A DNA stretch of 64,000 nucleotides from NCBI GenBank assembly GCA_030141605.1, contig JAQGDQ010000001.1, positions 2,824,501 through 2,888,500 on the forward strand, written 5' to 3'. Within the stretch, counting starts at the first letter, position 1. Every line of letters starts with the position of its first letter. This document shows, one piece after another, positions 1 to 20,800 of this stretch. Under the pieces are notes generated by a model. It made no database searches, was not told where the DNA came from, and saw only the letters and a program-made list of their open reading frames with translations. The position numbers and the translations under genes were made by a program. The DNA is from Tubiluchus corallicola (taxonomy: Eukaryota; Priapulida; Priapulimorpha; Priapulimorphida; Tubiluchidae).

Positions 1-112
<112 letters not shown>

Positions 113-444
113 AGTGGGCATAAACTGATCGCTTCAAAGGCAAGGTAGCCATCAAAAAAATTTTGCTGAGCTAATTAAGTCCAACCTCTCGACCTCCTCG
201 CGATGCTCGGCGGTAACTACGTGGCTGTCACAGCTATGTAGACAAACAGAGAGGCTCTGGCAAAACTTGTTTCCAGTTTATATTACCATTGTTTAAAATT
301 TCTTTTAGAAATGGATATTCCTTGGCAATTTACAAATGCATTTTTTACAATAATTTCGTCATTATGATTAGCTCCATTAATATCATCATAACATTAAACC
401 TAATATCTAATGTTTTAAAGAGAGAAACTCTGCACACAGTTATT

Positions 445-1065
445 ACGGAAATAATTGCAAATTTAAAAATGAGACAGATGCTGCTAAGCCTTCACAACAC
501 CAAAAAGTAATTTTTAACATTTAGGAAAAGCAAGGTTAATTAGTTTTAATATTATCAGTAGTATTGTAACATGTAGGGCACTGTCCTACATGGCTCGCTA
601 GCCCATGTAGGACACATAGATCGCTAGAACGTTTACTTATAAGAAAACAATCATTTGCCCAAGAGGTCGTGAAACGGATCACCTGTTTGTGAAGTGAGAC
701 AAAATCAAAAATGATATACCTTAAACAAATGTTGAATTCGCAAAAAAGTGGTTTTTTTCACTTCAACAACATTAATATCGAAACCAAATTTAATATTGTC
801 CGTTCTACCAGCTCAGAATAAAATTCTTTTATTTTATTAGATGTATGATAAATTATTCAACGTGTACTAACGTTTTTAATTACTATTATTACATAAACAA
901 GGACAACGGACGGTGTCAGTACACTTAACGACTCAATTCGCGACCTGTCTCTAGTGTCCTACTTGGGCAGCCCATGTACGCCGCCACCTACTTGGGCTAG
1001 CACATGTACGCCGCGTCCTAGCCCAAGTACGCCAATTGGTCTACTTGGGCTAGTGGATTACTCGG
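445..1065. mobile_element. Truncated copy of the foldback element seen at 14207-14965
   Basis: From about 447 this copy is nearly identical to 14371-14960 over about 500 bp, with small indels. It contains a hairpin at 583-613 (GTCCTACATGG / CCCATGTAGGAC arms) and ends in ATTACTCGGCTCCC. The left terminal inverted repeat of the other copy is absent. Near the right end it carries about 60 extra bases made of gcccatgtacgcc / tacttgggctagc type units. No coding capacity. The superfamily is not identified. Confidence 0.7.
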
Positions 1066-1387
1066 CTCCCTACATAAATCACTATGACAGACGACAAACA
1101 AGCGTACAAGAGATCAGCAGAGAAAATATAAACATTTGCAGTATGAAGTATACCTAATTGCAAAAGCTCAAAAAACAGTACATGAAACCATACAGAAAAC
1201 TATGCTTTCCAGATCTCCTTTACCATCACCAGATGAACCTTAAAGATGGTCTGCAAGACACGTTGCTGGTTTAACTGCACACAATCGCATGTGTATGTGC
1301 CTTCAAAATGCTGAGTATATTATAAAGGCTCAGTTATCTATGTTTCCATATCTCTGGTAAATTGTTATAGAGAAAAATTGGTTTTGA

Positions 1388-1590
1388 GTGGCGTTTATGT
1401 AGCATGCAGATTGCGAATGCAGATGTGTTTTCCACTTATGGAACAACCTGCAGAAAAAAAACAATAGGAAATACGCACAGAAATACGTAGGCTGCATAAA
1501 AAACGCGTGCATTAAAAACAATATAAACCGATTTTATCTATTCCACAACCCCAAACGCATCCGCATCCACTTCAGACAGTGACTAACGAT
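1388..1590. mobile_element. MITE-like element, GCGTTTA family copy 1 (diverged)
   Basis: Starts gtggcgtttatg and shares an ordered series of blocks with the copy at 1656-1853: ccactt.tggaa, agaaaaaa.a.aataggaaat, then tgcatt..aa.acaatataaacc and ttatctatt. The right end is poorly preserved. No reading frame. Family membership rests on comparison with the copies at 1656 and 35400. Confidence 0.5.
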
Positions 1591-1655
1591 CTCAATTAAC
1601 CCATGTGTGATTCTTGTGTGAATTTTGCGATCTCCTATGTTTCAAAATTAGATTA

Positions 1656-1853
1656 AAGTGGCGCTTCCCTAGCATCCAGAATGCGTTAGTTATGCATTAT
1701 CCACTTGCGGAATATAGGTAGAAAAAACATAATAGGAAATAATTCCAGAAAAAAATAATGCATAATGCAGGTCTGATAAACGGGTGCATTGAATACAATA
1801 TAAACCGTCTTTATCTATTATGCATCCGTATTCCACACGCCAGGTAAACGCTA
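1656..1853. mobile_element. MITE-like element, GCGTTTACC family copy 2
   Basis: Left end gtggcgcttccctagcatcc; right end ...ggtaaacgct. The interior segment ggtctgataaacgggtgcat, followed by an aatataaac block, recurs in the reverse complement of 35400-35599. About 200 bp and non-coding. These are features of a short non-autonomous TIR element. Confidence 0.6.
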
Positions 1854-3024
1854 CTTAATAATTACTTTATCTGATTGGTCTTCATTTTGTGGCGAGCCAT
1901 AAAAATCAGCTGCCACTCTCCTTCTTTTATACGTTAATTTTTAGTTTTGTTTTAGCCACTATTTGCAATGAAACCAACGTTATAATTTTTGCAGTTCATA
2001 ACAACGGTTCTTCTTTACAGAGTACATCGTGCTAATAATTCTTTGCAGTGGTTTGACAATGGTTAGCGTTCTTCTGAAATGCTTAAAATGTTTGACTAAT
2101 TTGATTGTTGATATAGTGTGATATTTTAAAATCGCTTTTTGATCTCTGATATATTTGCTGGTTTGATGTGATTAAGCTAGTCTATATGATGGACCTAACT
2201 TTTGCTTATGCTAACATTGCTTTAATTTATCGTTGTTGATTTGTTGAAGTTTATATTAACTTATTATAAAGTATAATGGCAAAATGATTTGATTGGTGTG
2301 TCTTTTCTCTTTGTTGGATAATTATACTTTTATTTTGAAAGCGAATATTGAAAGTACAATCAAATGACATAAAGTGCCTATATGCCTTGATAGTAATATT
2401 ATTACATTTCACATTTCACACCCAAAATAGCTTCTTCTGTGAGCAGGCATAATAGTTTGGCCTACTGCATGATTACTCTCCCAACTGACAGGCTATAACT
2501 CGTAACAAACGAATTTAATAATTTTTATTCAGCCTCTCCACAGTTGCTAAATTCCCATGAAATTTCAAGCAGCGGCTTTAAATTTGAATATCCGCAAAAT
2601 ATTGACATCAATAAAAATACCGCCACACTGGAACAATGTGGCGTCATCCATGGAACAAGTTAGTGAAACACAACATCTATTAATTTCCTCATTAAAAGAT
2701 CAGTCTTTGTCAATTTAGTGTCTTCGCTGTCTTCGTAAAGGTGTGAAGAGGCGGCAAAGCTTGTTATAGTAATTGCATGCAGCATTATACACCGTCCGTC
2801 CCATGTCAGGAATCAACCAATCAATCACTGTATCGGTGGGGAGTCCTGGCTGTTTTAATTATGTGTCCGACTCATTGAATGTATTATTTAACTTCTTCAC
2901 TGACGAAGCTTCCAATTTTTGAGATGTAAACATAAACGCCTTTGTCAACGCCGAATATTAGAGAGCTGAAGCCTGAAGCCTGAAGCGTTGGAGCACCCTC
3001 CGCCCTTCGCCATATCAATACGCA

Positions 3025-3032
3025 TGACGTCA
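3025..3032. promoter_or_regulatory. CRE palindrome TGACGTCA upstream of the Sp gene
   Basis: A perfect 8-bp cAMP-response element lies about 270 bp upstream of the Sp start codon, in the most CpG-containing part of the upstream region. CREB/ATF proteins bind this sequence. A promoter role is inferred from position only. Confidence 0.45.
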
Positions 3033-3299
3033 CCTTTACTGCTAACGTTTTTACGGTCTTGATGCTTTCGTAGTTTGTTTTACATTACAGCTTATAATCT
3101 GCTTTATGTTTTGTTGCATAAAGGCAGCATTTGTATGTGCATAAATTATTAGTACACGTTTGAAAATGCAAGCATTATAATGGGTGTGGCGAACTATTTT
3201 TAAGTAACATACGGTGAGCGGTGATTAAACGCAGTTGCCATTTGCTGAAAAAGAAACGGAGGTCGTGGCTATTACAGAGAAAGACTAGTATTTTTTAAA

Positions 3300-12012
<8,713 letters not shown>

Positions 12013-12158
12013 TACTAAATATTTATTAATACTTTGCTCACACTGTCCAGGCTAATTAAGTAGTTAATCAGTTAGCTGGTAACTCAGTAAGCTGAATTAT
12101 TTAGTCAGTTTGTTAGTGTACAGAGACTACAGTACTATTGTTTAATTCTTATGTTGAC

Positions 12159-12164
12159 AATAAA
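12159..12164 (+). terminator. Candidate polyadenylation signal of the Sp gene
   Basis: AATAAA about 150 bases after the Sp stop codon. Another lies near 12190, and the AT-rich sequence beyond holds further possible signals, so the true 3' end may be later. Confidence 0.4.
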
Positions 12165-14206
12165 TTTTATGTATATGATGAATCATGTAATAAATTTTGC
12201 AATTATTATTACTATGTATGTCATACAGACTGAATCACTATTTCATTTTTTGGCTATAAGTTTTTATCATGCATCGCCTGCTCTGTAATATTTTCTAATC
12301 ATGCACAAGTGTCTTGAAACTTGTCTGTCTCACTTTAATTATTTTGTGAATCACTTGTAACTTGTTTTTGTTTCTAAGAATTATGACATTTTAAATAAGA
12401 TGCTCAGTTGTTGAATTGATGATCGATGACATAAATTGACTTGACCAGATTTTTTTATTGAACTGATATTAAAATTATTAGAATACAGAAATATATCACG
12501 CTGTCTATATAGTTTGGAAGGGACTTGATAGAAAAAAGGTTGAACTTCAAAATTTTTTGTGTTCTAATTATGCAGCAAGTCTAACTGTTTATGAGTTCTA
12601 AGGAATATAGATTATTTTTTGTACTATTGTTTGTGAAACGAAACCAAATTCGTTATAAATATTGTACTGTACATATTGTTGTTTGTCTCTCTCTGTGATT
12701 TGTGTACATAGTGCATAGAATTTTCTGTACATATTTTAATATAATTACTATTATTTAGTTATTAATATTAGTATGTACACATTATACAGCAATAATGTTT
12801 TATCTGTATACTACATATAGCATAATGTCTTGTATTTTTGTTGTTTTAGTGAGTTTATCAAATTTCAATGTAAAATTTATTAGTGACATAGTGATGACCT
12901 TGGTGAAAAACACATTTGAGCACAATACCTTATTTTTCTAATTATTAGTTGCTTTGCAGCTTATTCAAATTGCAATTTACTTGGCTAGCAAATTTACCTG
13001 ATGCAGTTGGGAATTTTGCACCCTGGAAATGGCTTCAGGCCTCTTTTGAGCCTATCGATGGAGTTCATGTTAAGTCCGTAAAACAAGCAACATAAAAATG
13101 ACACGCAGGTTAGCTAATCAGCAGTCAAAGTATCACACGAAGTTGGCTCAACCAGCTCAGTTACTTATGGTCAAAGCTATTGATTTCTTAATTACAAAAG
13201 AAAGTCATTTTGTATAATAAAAGTTTTCAATTTATTTTAAAGAGTAATTTTTGTGAGCTTAACACAAGCTCATTAATAGAGCAAAAAGTTGCAACTTTTA
13301 CTGTGATTGATTGGATGCAGTGAATTAGCATCAGTCAGTTCAATAATAATTTTAGTAAATGGGGATCCCGCCATTGTAACAGCATGTACAGAATAGTAAG
13401 TTTTCTCACCAAGTAACGCAGACGTGTTCAGACTAGAGAGTAAATCTTGCTGCGAGTTATTCTTCGACAGTAAGCGTGAGCTGACACTCCCTTCTGTATT
13501 CACTGTGAGCAGTGGCGAGAGTAACTCGCCGAGCCATTCACATTAGATAGTAACTGTAGAGAGTTTGCAATAACTTGCCGACAATAAGTCGCAATGCAAT
13601 TAATGCTTGTGAGTTTGCTGTCAAAGAGAAAACTCGCTAGTCTGAACTTGCTGTAAATGATACTGGCAGGAGTCTGTGGTTAGACTAGATTAATCGCAGA
13701 GCAGTTTCAAATTTGATTATTAGAGTAAAGTAAAAGCTACCCTGAAATAACATAATGCATACTTCTCATTTCCTTTGTGGTCCTATTACTTTGTGCATAA
13801 GCTGGTGACTTTAGTTATAAAATGTAATATACTGAGTAAACATAAAATGGTGCACTATGAAAGCTAATAATGGCGATTTTCTCAAACCTAACTACTGTAG
13901 AATGAATTTGCGCACTATTATTTTCAATAGTCGTACTAGGATTTTATTTATAGCATAAGCGTTTTGTCAAAGATTTGCAAAGTTCAATACAAGATTTTTC
14001 AGAAAACTGGAAGCAGTTTTCTTTTCTATAACTATTCTCCCACTATCTTACTATGGCAGGAGTGCATTCAAGACAGAGTATAGTTATGCTTATACTGCGA
14101 TTTTTGTATCAGTATACTATATCTTAACATTTGTCTATGTAAATAACTTTACACGCAGCCTATTGTAATTTTTTCGGTTTATGTAGTGTTTAACGTGTAT
14201 TGCTTT
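12165..14206. other. Intergenic / distal 3' UTR sequence
   Basis: AT-rich DNA downstream of the Sp gene, probably part 3' UTR. Apart from the weak TIR candidate at 13426-13646 I see no gene, RNA or clear repeat. Confidence 0.6.
13426..13646. mobile_element. Candidate short TIR element
   Basis: GTTCAGACTAGAGAGT at 13426 is mirrored by ACTCGCTAGTCTGAAC ending at 13646, one mismatch in 16. The enclosed 220 bp has a higher CpG content than its surroundings and no convincing frame. Target-site duplication not evident. Confidence 0.45.
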
Positions 14207-14965
14207 TGTTGGGAGCCGAGTGGACCACTGCGCCAAGTAGACCACTTGATGCGCTAAAAGTAGTGTCCTACATGGGCAGCCCAAGTAGGACACTAGCGAT
14301 TTTTGTCGAGAATCGGTAATTTTGCCAAATTTTTGAAAATTCTGTGAAAGTTTCTTCATTTTATTATTTACAGAAATAATTGCAAATTTAAAAATAAGAC
14401 AGATGCTGCTAAGCCTTCACAACACCAAAAAGTAATTTTTAACATTTAAGAAAAGCAAGGATAATTAGTTTAACACTAAGAAAAGCAAGGATAACAAGTG
14501 TAACATGTAGGGCACTGTCCTACATGGCTCGCTAGCCCATGTAGGACACATAGATTGCTAGAACGTTTACTTATAAGAAAACAATTATTTGCCCAAGAGG
14601 TAGTGAAACGGATCACCTGTTTGTGAAGTGAGACAAAATCAAAAATGATATACCCGGTACCTTAAACAAATTTTGTATTCGCAAAAAAGTGGTTTTTTTC
14701 ACTTCAACAACATTAATATCGAAACCAAATTTAATATTGTCCGTTCTACCAGCTCAGAATAAAATTCTTTTATTTTATTAGATGTATAATAAATTATTCA
14801 ACGTGTACTAACGTTTTTAATTATTATTATTACATAAACAAGCACAACGGACGGTGTCAGTACACTTAACGACTCAATTCGCGGACCTGTCTCTAGTGTC
14901 CTACTTGGGCAGCCCAAGTAGACCAATTGGTCTACTTGGCGCAGTGGTCCACTCGGCTCCCAACA
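14207..14965. mobile_element. Foldback / MITE-like element with long TIRs and 5-bp TSD
   Basis: The ends TGTTGGGAGCCGAGTGGACC and its reverse complement (ending 14965) form near-perfect inverted repeats of about 38 bases. The flanks carry the direct repeat GCTTT (14202-14206 and 14966-14970). The interior holds further palindromes built from tacttggg.agcccaagta and gtcctacatgg units, including a hairpin at 14517-14547. It is 759 bp with no transposase. The interior from about 14371 is shared with 445-1065. Superfamily not assigned. Confidence 0.8.
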
Positions 14966-14970
14966 GCTTT

Positions 14971-15580
14971 GCCAGTGTACGTTGTATGTATTTGTGTAAA
15001 TAAAACGGAATTGAATTGAATTGGATTGAATATTAATTGCAAATTGCCTACGTTCCTAGCCCATACACATTTCAGTGTTACATTGAATTAAGTATATTAT
15101 TTTGTAAATCTTGCTAATTTATTTTTGGCTTAATTGAGTTCTTGGCACGCCAAAGTTAAAACTGGTCCTAATTTACTTAGGATTGCTTTATCTTATTACT
15201 GTAGCTTACAAGAGCAAGCGATCAAAGGAGATATGTAATTTTGCAAATAAAATATCAAAATAAGTGCTTTCAGTTTCACAGATCTATAATAGATTCAATA
15301 ACCGTGGTGTGCTCGTCGGAAATCTAACTTTCTGTGCACAGACTGGTCGTTCACCAAACTTCAAATCACGTGAGGTTGGAGTCACAGTCAGATGACATGG
15401 CGTTTACTTTGTATTCTCTTTTTGAAGCTGTTTTACTTTGTATAAATGGTGTAGCAGTATTAAACGAGGAAAGATTTTTGGCAAAAAGTGAGTGTAACTA
15501 ATCCGTTCTTTCATTTTCTAAAGATTTTCATTGGTAATTTTGCGTGATGTTAAATAGTTACCTATGGAAGGATCAAGAAT
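14971..15580. other. Intergenic sequence
   Basis: No gene or repeat recognised. It contains one TCACGTGA E-box at 15366-15373. Confidence 0.5.
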
Positions 15581-16949
15581 TTTATTATAGGCAGTGGCTA
15601 GAGGTACGGACCCGTATTCGTAGCTATTGCAACAAATACGGAACCGTGCTTTTTGTGACATTTACAAAACATACGGATTTTAACCATTTTTACGACATAT
15701 GGCGTTTGACCATTTGCCCTGCACATCATTGAAAAGTACATGCCCACTTCATGAAAATGGTGATGTGCCATTATACAGCCTGTAGCCGTACCGATTTTCT
15801 TCGGTACCATTTCTCTTCGTGATATAATAGTTACACTAAATATTAGTTAGTCTCCTTTTATTGTCTTACAGATTGTTAGCTTTGATATTGTGCTGTGTGT
15901 TGCATAGCCTACAAATTAATAGTTTGTTTAATTTATTTTGCTTAATGTTACAAAAAACTTTAGTCTATTTTGATGTGTAGTAGACCAGCTACCAAGAGTT
16001 TAAGCCTTAAAGTGTTATGAATTTCTTAGTGTGTTGTAATGTGCTGACCTACTAGTCCGTATTTTTTTATAGAGTCCTGTGAATGTGATAACCTACTAAA
16101 CTGTATTTTTCCTTAGTTTGGGTTGTGATTTATTGACTTTTTGAACATAGCGAAATTTTTTAGTATTTATGTGATATACAGTAAGTGCAGTTTATAAAAG
16201 CACCTGTTGCCAAATAATTTATGTTGCGAATATTATAGCATGCCTGTATTACTTGCTTGATTTATTATTTTGTTTGTCATTGTAAACATTTTAAAGCATC
16301 TTTATGTGAGCCAGGTCCCATATTAATTAGTTATTTTATTATTTTGTTTATCAAAGCTGTACTGCAATCATTGACTGCCATATTCCAATTCAATTTTTGT
16401 AGTGCTTTATACGTCATTTCTATTAAAATGTAAAAAGGCCATTTTACAAATTTGCATTTAACTGAAGGCTGCAGTAAGTATAATTACGTTTGATTGTCAC
16501 AATAATCCACTTTATATTGAGTTAAAACATCAAGTTTGCAGCATTCAATCTGTCTAATAAACTTCTTTATGATCTGTAATGAATTGCCTATTTTTACATT
16601 ATTAATTCTGCAGTTCTAAACTTTATTGAACACAAAATCACCCTGTAAATAAATCTAGTTTGGTAATTTAACTAATTTATACAACATTCCCTCAAATTAA
16701 TAAGATTGAGATTAATTAAACTAAAATGATCTGTTCATAATGATTCAAAATAATACAAAAATGATATATTTACTTAATATCTAGTTTTTAGTATTAAGCA
16801 AATCTACTATTGACCAATATATCTGACAAAATATACCACTGTCACTGTGAAAAACTACTTTGTCATTACCAAGGTAAAGAAGCCTGTTAACGTCTATCAA
16901 CTAACTCGCTTGCCCATGGTAAAAACAGATATGCACAGGTGAGTGACAT

Positions 16950-16959
16950 GTCACGTGAC
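16950..16959. promoter_or_regulatory. CLEAR-type E-box GTCACGTGAC inside the TIR element
   Basis: A perfect match to the TFEB/TFE3 CLEAR consensus, overlapping a second palindrome GTGACATGTCAC (16943-16954). The next gene, MFSD1, encodes a lysosomal membrane protein, but its start codon is 7 kb away, so function is speculative. Confidence 0.25.
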
Positions 16960-17322
16960 CCACAAGATATTTGATGAAATTCCCTACAAAAGTATTTTAT
17001 ATTATGCAAACAGCAACAACTTAAATGTGTGTCATGTTAATTGTGTCATGTCAAATGTATATGCAGTGTAAATGTCATGTAAAATTTAATGTACTTTTGT
17101 AGTATTGTTTTATAAAAATATTTTAATATCGTGCTTGTAAACATGTCCATTAATTGTAAATAATTAGACCTTAGTTTTGCTCTTTAGTTTTTTTAGTCTA
17201 GATACACTTGTCTTGAACAGTGTTGTTATTTTAACATTTCGCTGAGGCTTACTCAATTTTGTTATAATGAGTGAACATTTTAATGAAAAATAAAGAATAG
17301 ATATAGATATATTAATTCTTTA

Positions 17323-17330
<8 letters not shown>

Positions 17331-17357
<27 letters not shown>
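17331..17357. repeat. (AT)n microsatellite
   Basis: About 13 AT units inside the 2.28-kb TIR element. Confidence 0.95.
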
Positions 17358-17361
<4 letters not shown>

Positions 17362-17877
17362 TGGTTTGAAGTGTGAAGGGCATGAAGTGGTTGAATGATG
17401 TACTATGTACATCGTGCTGTGTGAGTTGTCGTTGAAGGTTTACAAGCAAAATTGGGGTCTGGCTAGCAATTTATTATTGATTCGCGATTATATTTCCTAG
17501 CTTCACATTAAGAAACAGTTTTCAACAATACAGCACACATACCAAGCCTAGTTAATTTGTTGCCCACATTTTTTGCGGATACAAGGATATTCAATTTCAC
17601 TCAATCCGTGGATTTTACAGATGCATTTATTTACAATTGTGGATTTTGCGGTTGCTAATAAACAAGAAAGTGATATCCGCCCATCTCTGACGGCGATCCG
17701 TAGAGTTTCTCGTCAATATCTTTTGTGGTGCAGCGATCCGTATTTTCTCGTTTTAATATCTTTCGCGGTACGGATCGATCCGTACTTTCTAGTGAATGCT
17801 TTCGAGATACGGATCCGTATTTTTAGTTGCTGCAGTCCGGATACGGATCCGTACCTTTAGTCACTGCCTTTATTATA

Positions 17878-20800
17878 ATTTATTATTTTACATTTATACA
17901 CTTTATATTTATAGTTAACCTACTAGTCAAGCTAGTGTGCGATCTACATGCACAATTTTTGACCTGTCATTTGAACGTGCAGTATTTCATTAAAACTCAC
18001 AACACTGCGAAACTCACGCATTCTCAGGTTGTTTTGTCCACTTATGTCTGTGGCGGGGCTACGGGAGGGGAATGCACTGAAAAAGTTGATTCTGTCGGAA
18101 CAGTCGGAACTGACATAATTTAATTATCCACGAAGACCATTGCTTATAGTGCTTATTGCGGAAACTAAAAAAAGTTTCAGGTAAAGGAAGGTGATAACAT
18201 ATAATTAATAATTCCTTAATTGTTATTAATTTAATAGCTCTGAGATATTCACGTAGTGGCCTTTCATTCCCTGCTTTCAAGTTTCTGTGCAGTACATGTT
18301 TCGTGTTACATGACTTTGTGCAATACACGTTCATACAATCTTTGCTGCTTTGATTTGATTTTTACATTTTCCCATACATTGGTCTTCGTTTTGTTTGGCT
18401 TGTTTCAGTATTAATGTATCACACATGTACTGTTGTAAGTTGCAACTTGGAGCAGTTTAAAATAATTTTTATTGCCATGCTGTTTGATTTTATTCCATCA
18501 TTAGTTTACTAAACGTATTCAAAATAAAAAGAAAATATGCGTATATGTTTCATCAGTACATGTATTAACGAAATTAAAATATTATATTTGATTTTTTGAC
18601 GTTGCCAGTGTCTTAGTTCTGCTTTAGGCAGTACTGCCACAAGAGATAGCCAACCTTAAAGTGTGTGGACTATTTAGGTATGCATGCCTTATTGTGTGGT
18701 TTCAATTTCTATCTGCCGTGTCTTGAATATTTTAAAATGAAAATTAAACAAAAACTTGAAAATTGTCTGGTGAGTTAATTAAGATATTTGTTGACAATTC
18801 CCAGCATGAACTGAATATGTTTCAAACTCACACAATGCTGCACTATATCCAAAAAAATGTTAGGCATACTAAAATCTAAAAGCTTTACTTCCTTGCTACA
18901 GATGGAAGTCAAAATTCAAGTAAAAGACTAATTTTTTTGCATAATACTGTGAATTATCAGTGTACTCAGAATTAGTTGCCGCACTCCTAGTTTTCAAACA
19001 TCTAAAATCTTCCTACGTAAGAATGTTGCTGCTTAAGGTGTTGTAGCTTAAGTTGGGGGGGGGACAAACTTAGCCTCAATCTCTAGATATGCTACTGACT
19101 TATGTATGGTAACAGGTTTTCACTTAACAAGTTTTGTTGACTTCTTTTGAACTATATGTTGAATTCGCTTCTATTTTTCCCTTTTGTGTTAGTAATATAC
19201 TAATATTAATCTTGTGCACAGTACAGCTTAATAAAGAGGTATAAAGACTTGGTGGCAAACAAATCATACAGTCATCTACTCTAGCCACCCAATGTAATTT
19301 TAATTATGTACTGTTTACCAACTTGCACAAACCATACAGTCATCTAGTCTAGCCATCCCTAATGTAATTTTAATTATTTACACTTTACCAACTTGTGAGT
19401 TTGTATAAATTTGTTGTGAGTGTATTTCAAGGCTGGAATCTGTGTGATAAATTTGGTGTATATCCGTGTGCAAAAATTTGCATTGGCGTGAGTGCGGTCA
19501 TATGCACCGTCGATATTTGTCATTTCAGTTTTTATTATGACTTACATTATGTCAGTTAAATATCAACATACATTTAGTTAAGAATTTTATAGTGACTTCA
19601 TGAAAAACTGGATGAATTACTGAATATGGACATCTGTGGAAAGCGGCATTACATTGCATGGCACTTTATTATCACATAGACATTAGTGTATGGCAGAACA
19701 TGTTATCCAGCCAGGCATTTCTCAATGACTTTGCATTTCAGAAAGTTGTTTGGGAATGAGATGCCGACATGTTTCTTACATTAATTTAGAGCCGTGATGC
19801 CAGCATTTCCTCTTTGCTTTTAATATAGAGTGTGCAATGTAAAACTCAATGTAAAACTCAATTCTAGATGCTATGGATAAGTAATTGTAAATCAATCTAC
19901 CCACTTTTGCTTGTCGGTTGTTGGACAGGTGTCAAATTCTTTAAGTTCCTAAATTAGATACAATAGATTCTGCATAATTGCCAGCTGTGTAACATGGATT
20001 ACTGATCATTTGGATAAACTCAGTGGAACACAAAAAAACTTAAAAGCACTCAATTAACAATTCTATAACCTTATGTCTGTGGCTGCTATTATATTATTAC
20101 AGCTAATACAACTTTTGGGCATTCTCGGTACATTAACGTTCAGAATGCAGGTCTTATTTAAACAATGGCAGTCGTAAATGAGAATGACAGAGCTTCATGG
20201 GCTACCTATTAACTGCCCATCATCAGCAACTGATGCCGTTAATGGCCTGACATCATTGACAATGAACATTAGTGATATTAACAGCCCATTGTCATTAGTA
20301 ACAATTGACTTCTACTAAAAAATAGAAAAGTGACAAAAAATAAGCATTCTAATGCCATTAATTATTACAATAACAAATGTGCATTAAATAAATTTATTGC
20401 GTTTTAAATTAAGATAGTTTTAATAACAGTGTAATGCTAGTTCTATTTAGAAGTATCGTAAACATTGCGTCCCTCGGTCTTTCATTTGTAACCCTTTGAG
20501 CTAACCTCAGTCATTAATGACACCATCGGCCTGCAATATAAAAAACCTCGGGCCACAAATTTTCAAAATGACCGATAGTATTATTGTTATACATTATTTT
20601 GCAACTTTGTATAAATTTTTAGAGCACTAACTGCAGAACCCATTGTATTTACTCTGCTCATTTCAAGTATTCATAAAGAATTTTGTGAACACTGTGTTAT
20701 CTAATAGTGATCAGTACTAACATTTCAAAAGAATATAATTACAAATTACTGTACACAAAACACTAACTATATTGTATACTCCTATTGAGGAGTTTGTCTT

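Larger units (their letters stand above)
15590..17868. mobile_element. 2.28-kb TIR DNA element with 9-bp target-site duplication
   Basis: Left end GGCAGTGGCTAGAGGTACGG; the right end is its inverted counterpart, with about 4 mismatches over 30. Both ends are directly flanked by TTTATTATA (15581-15589 and 17869-17877), a perfect 9-bp duplication. The subterminal regions are packed with palindromic gatccgta/tacggatc units: at least five between 17690 and 17860, and several between 15600 and 15690. No transposase frame is visible, so it is non-autonomous. A 9-bp TSD suggests a Mutator-like relative, which is inference. The interior includes an (AT)n run and a GTCACGTGAC site. Confidence 0.8.

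Noticed and set aside
18044-18118. 24-codon ATG frame before the MFSD1 leader
   Set aside because: Short and unrecognised, with no good donor before its stop; kept only as a possible uORF in a speculative leader exon.
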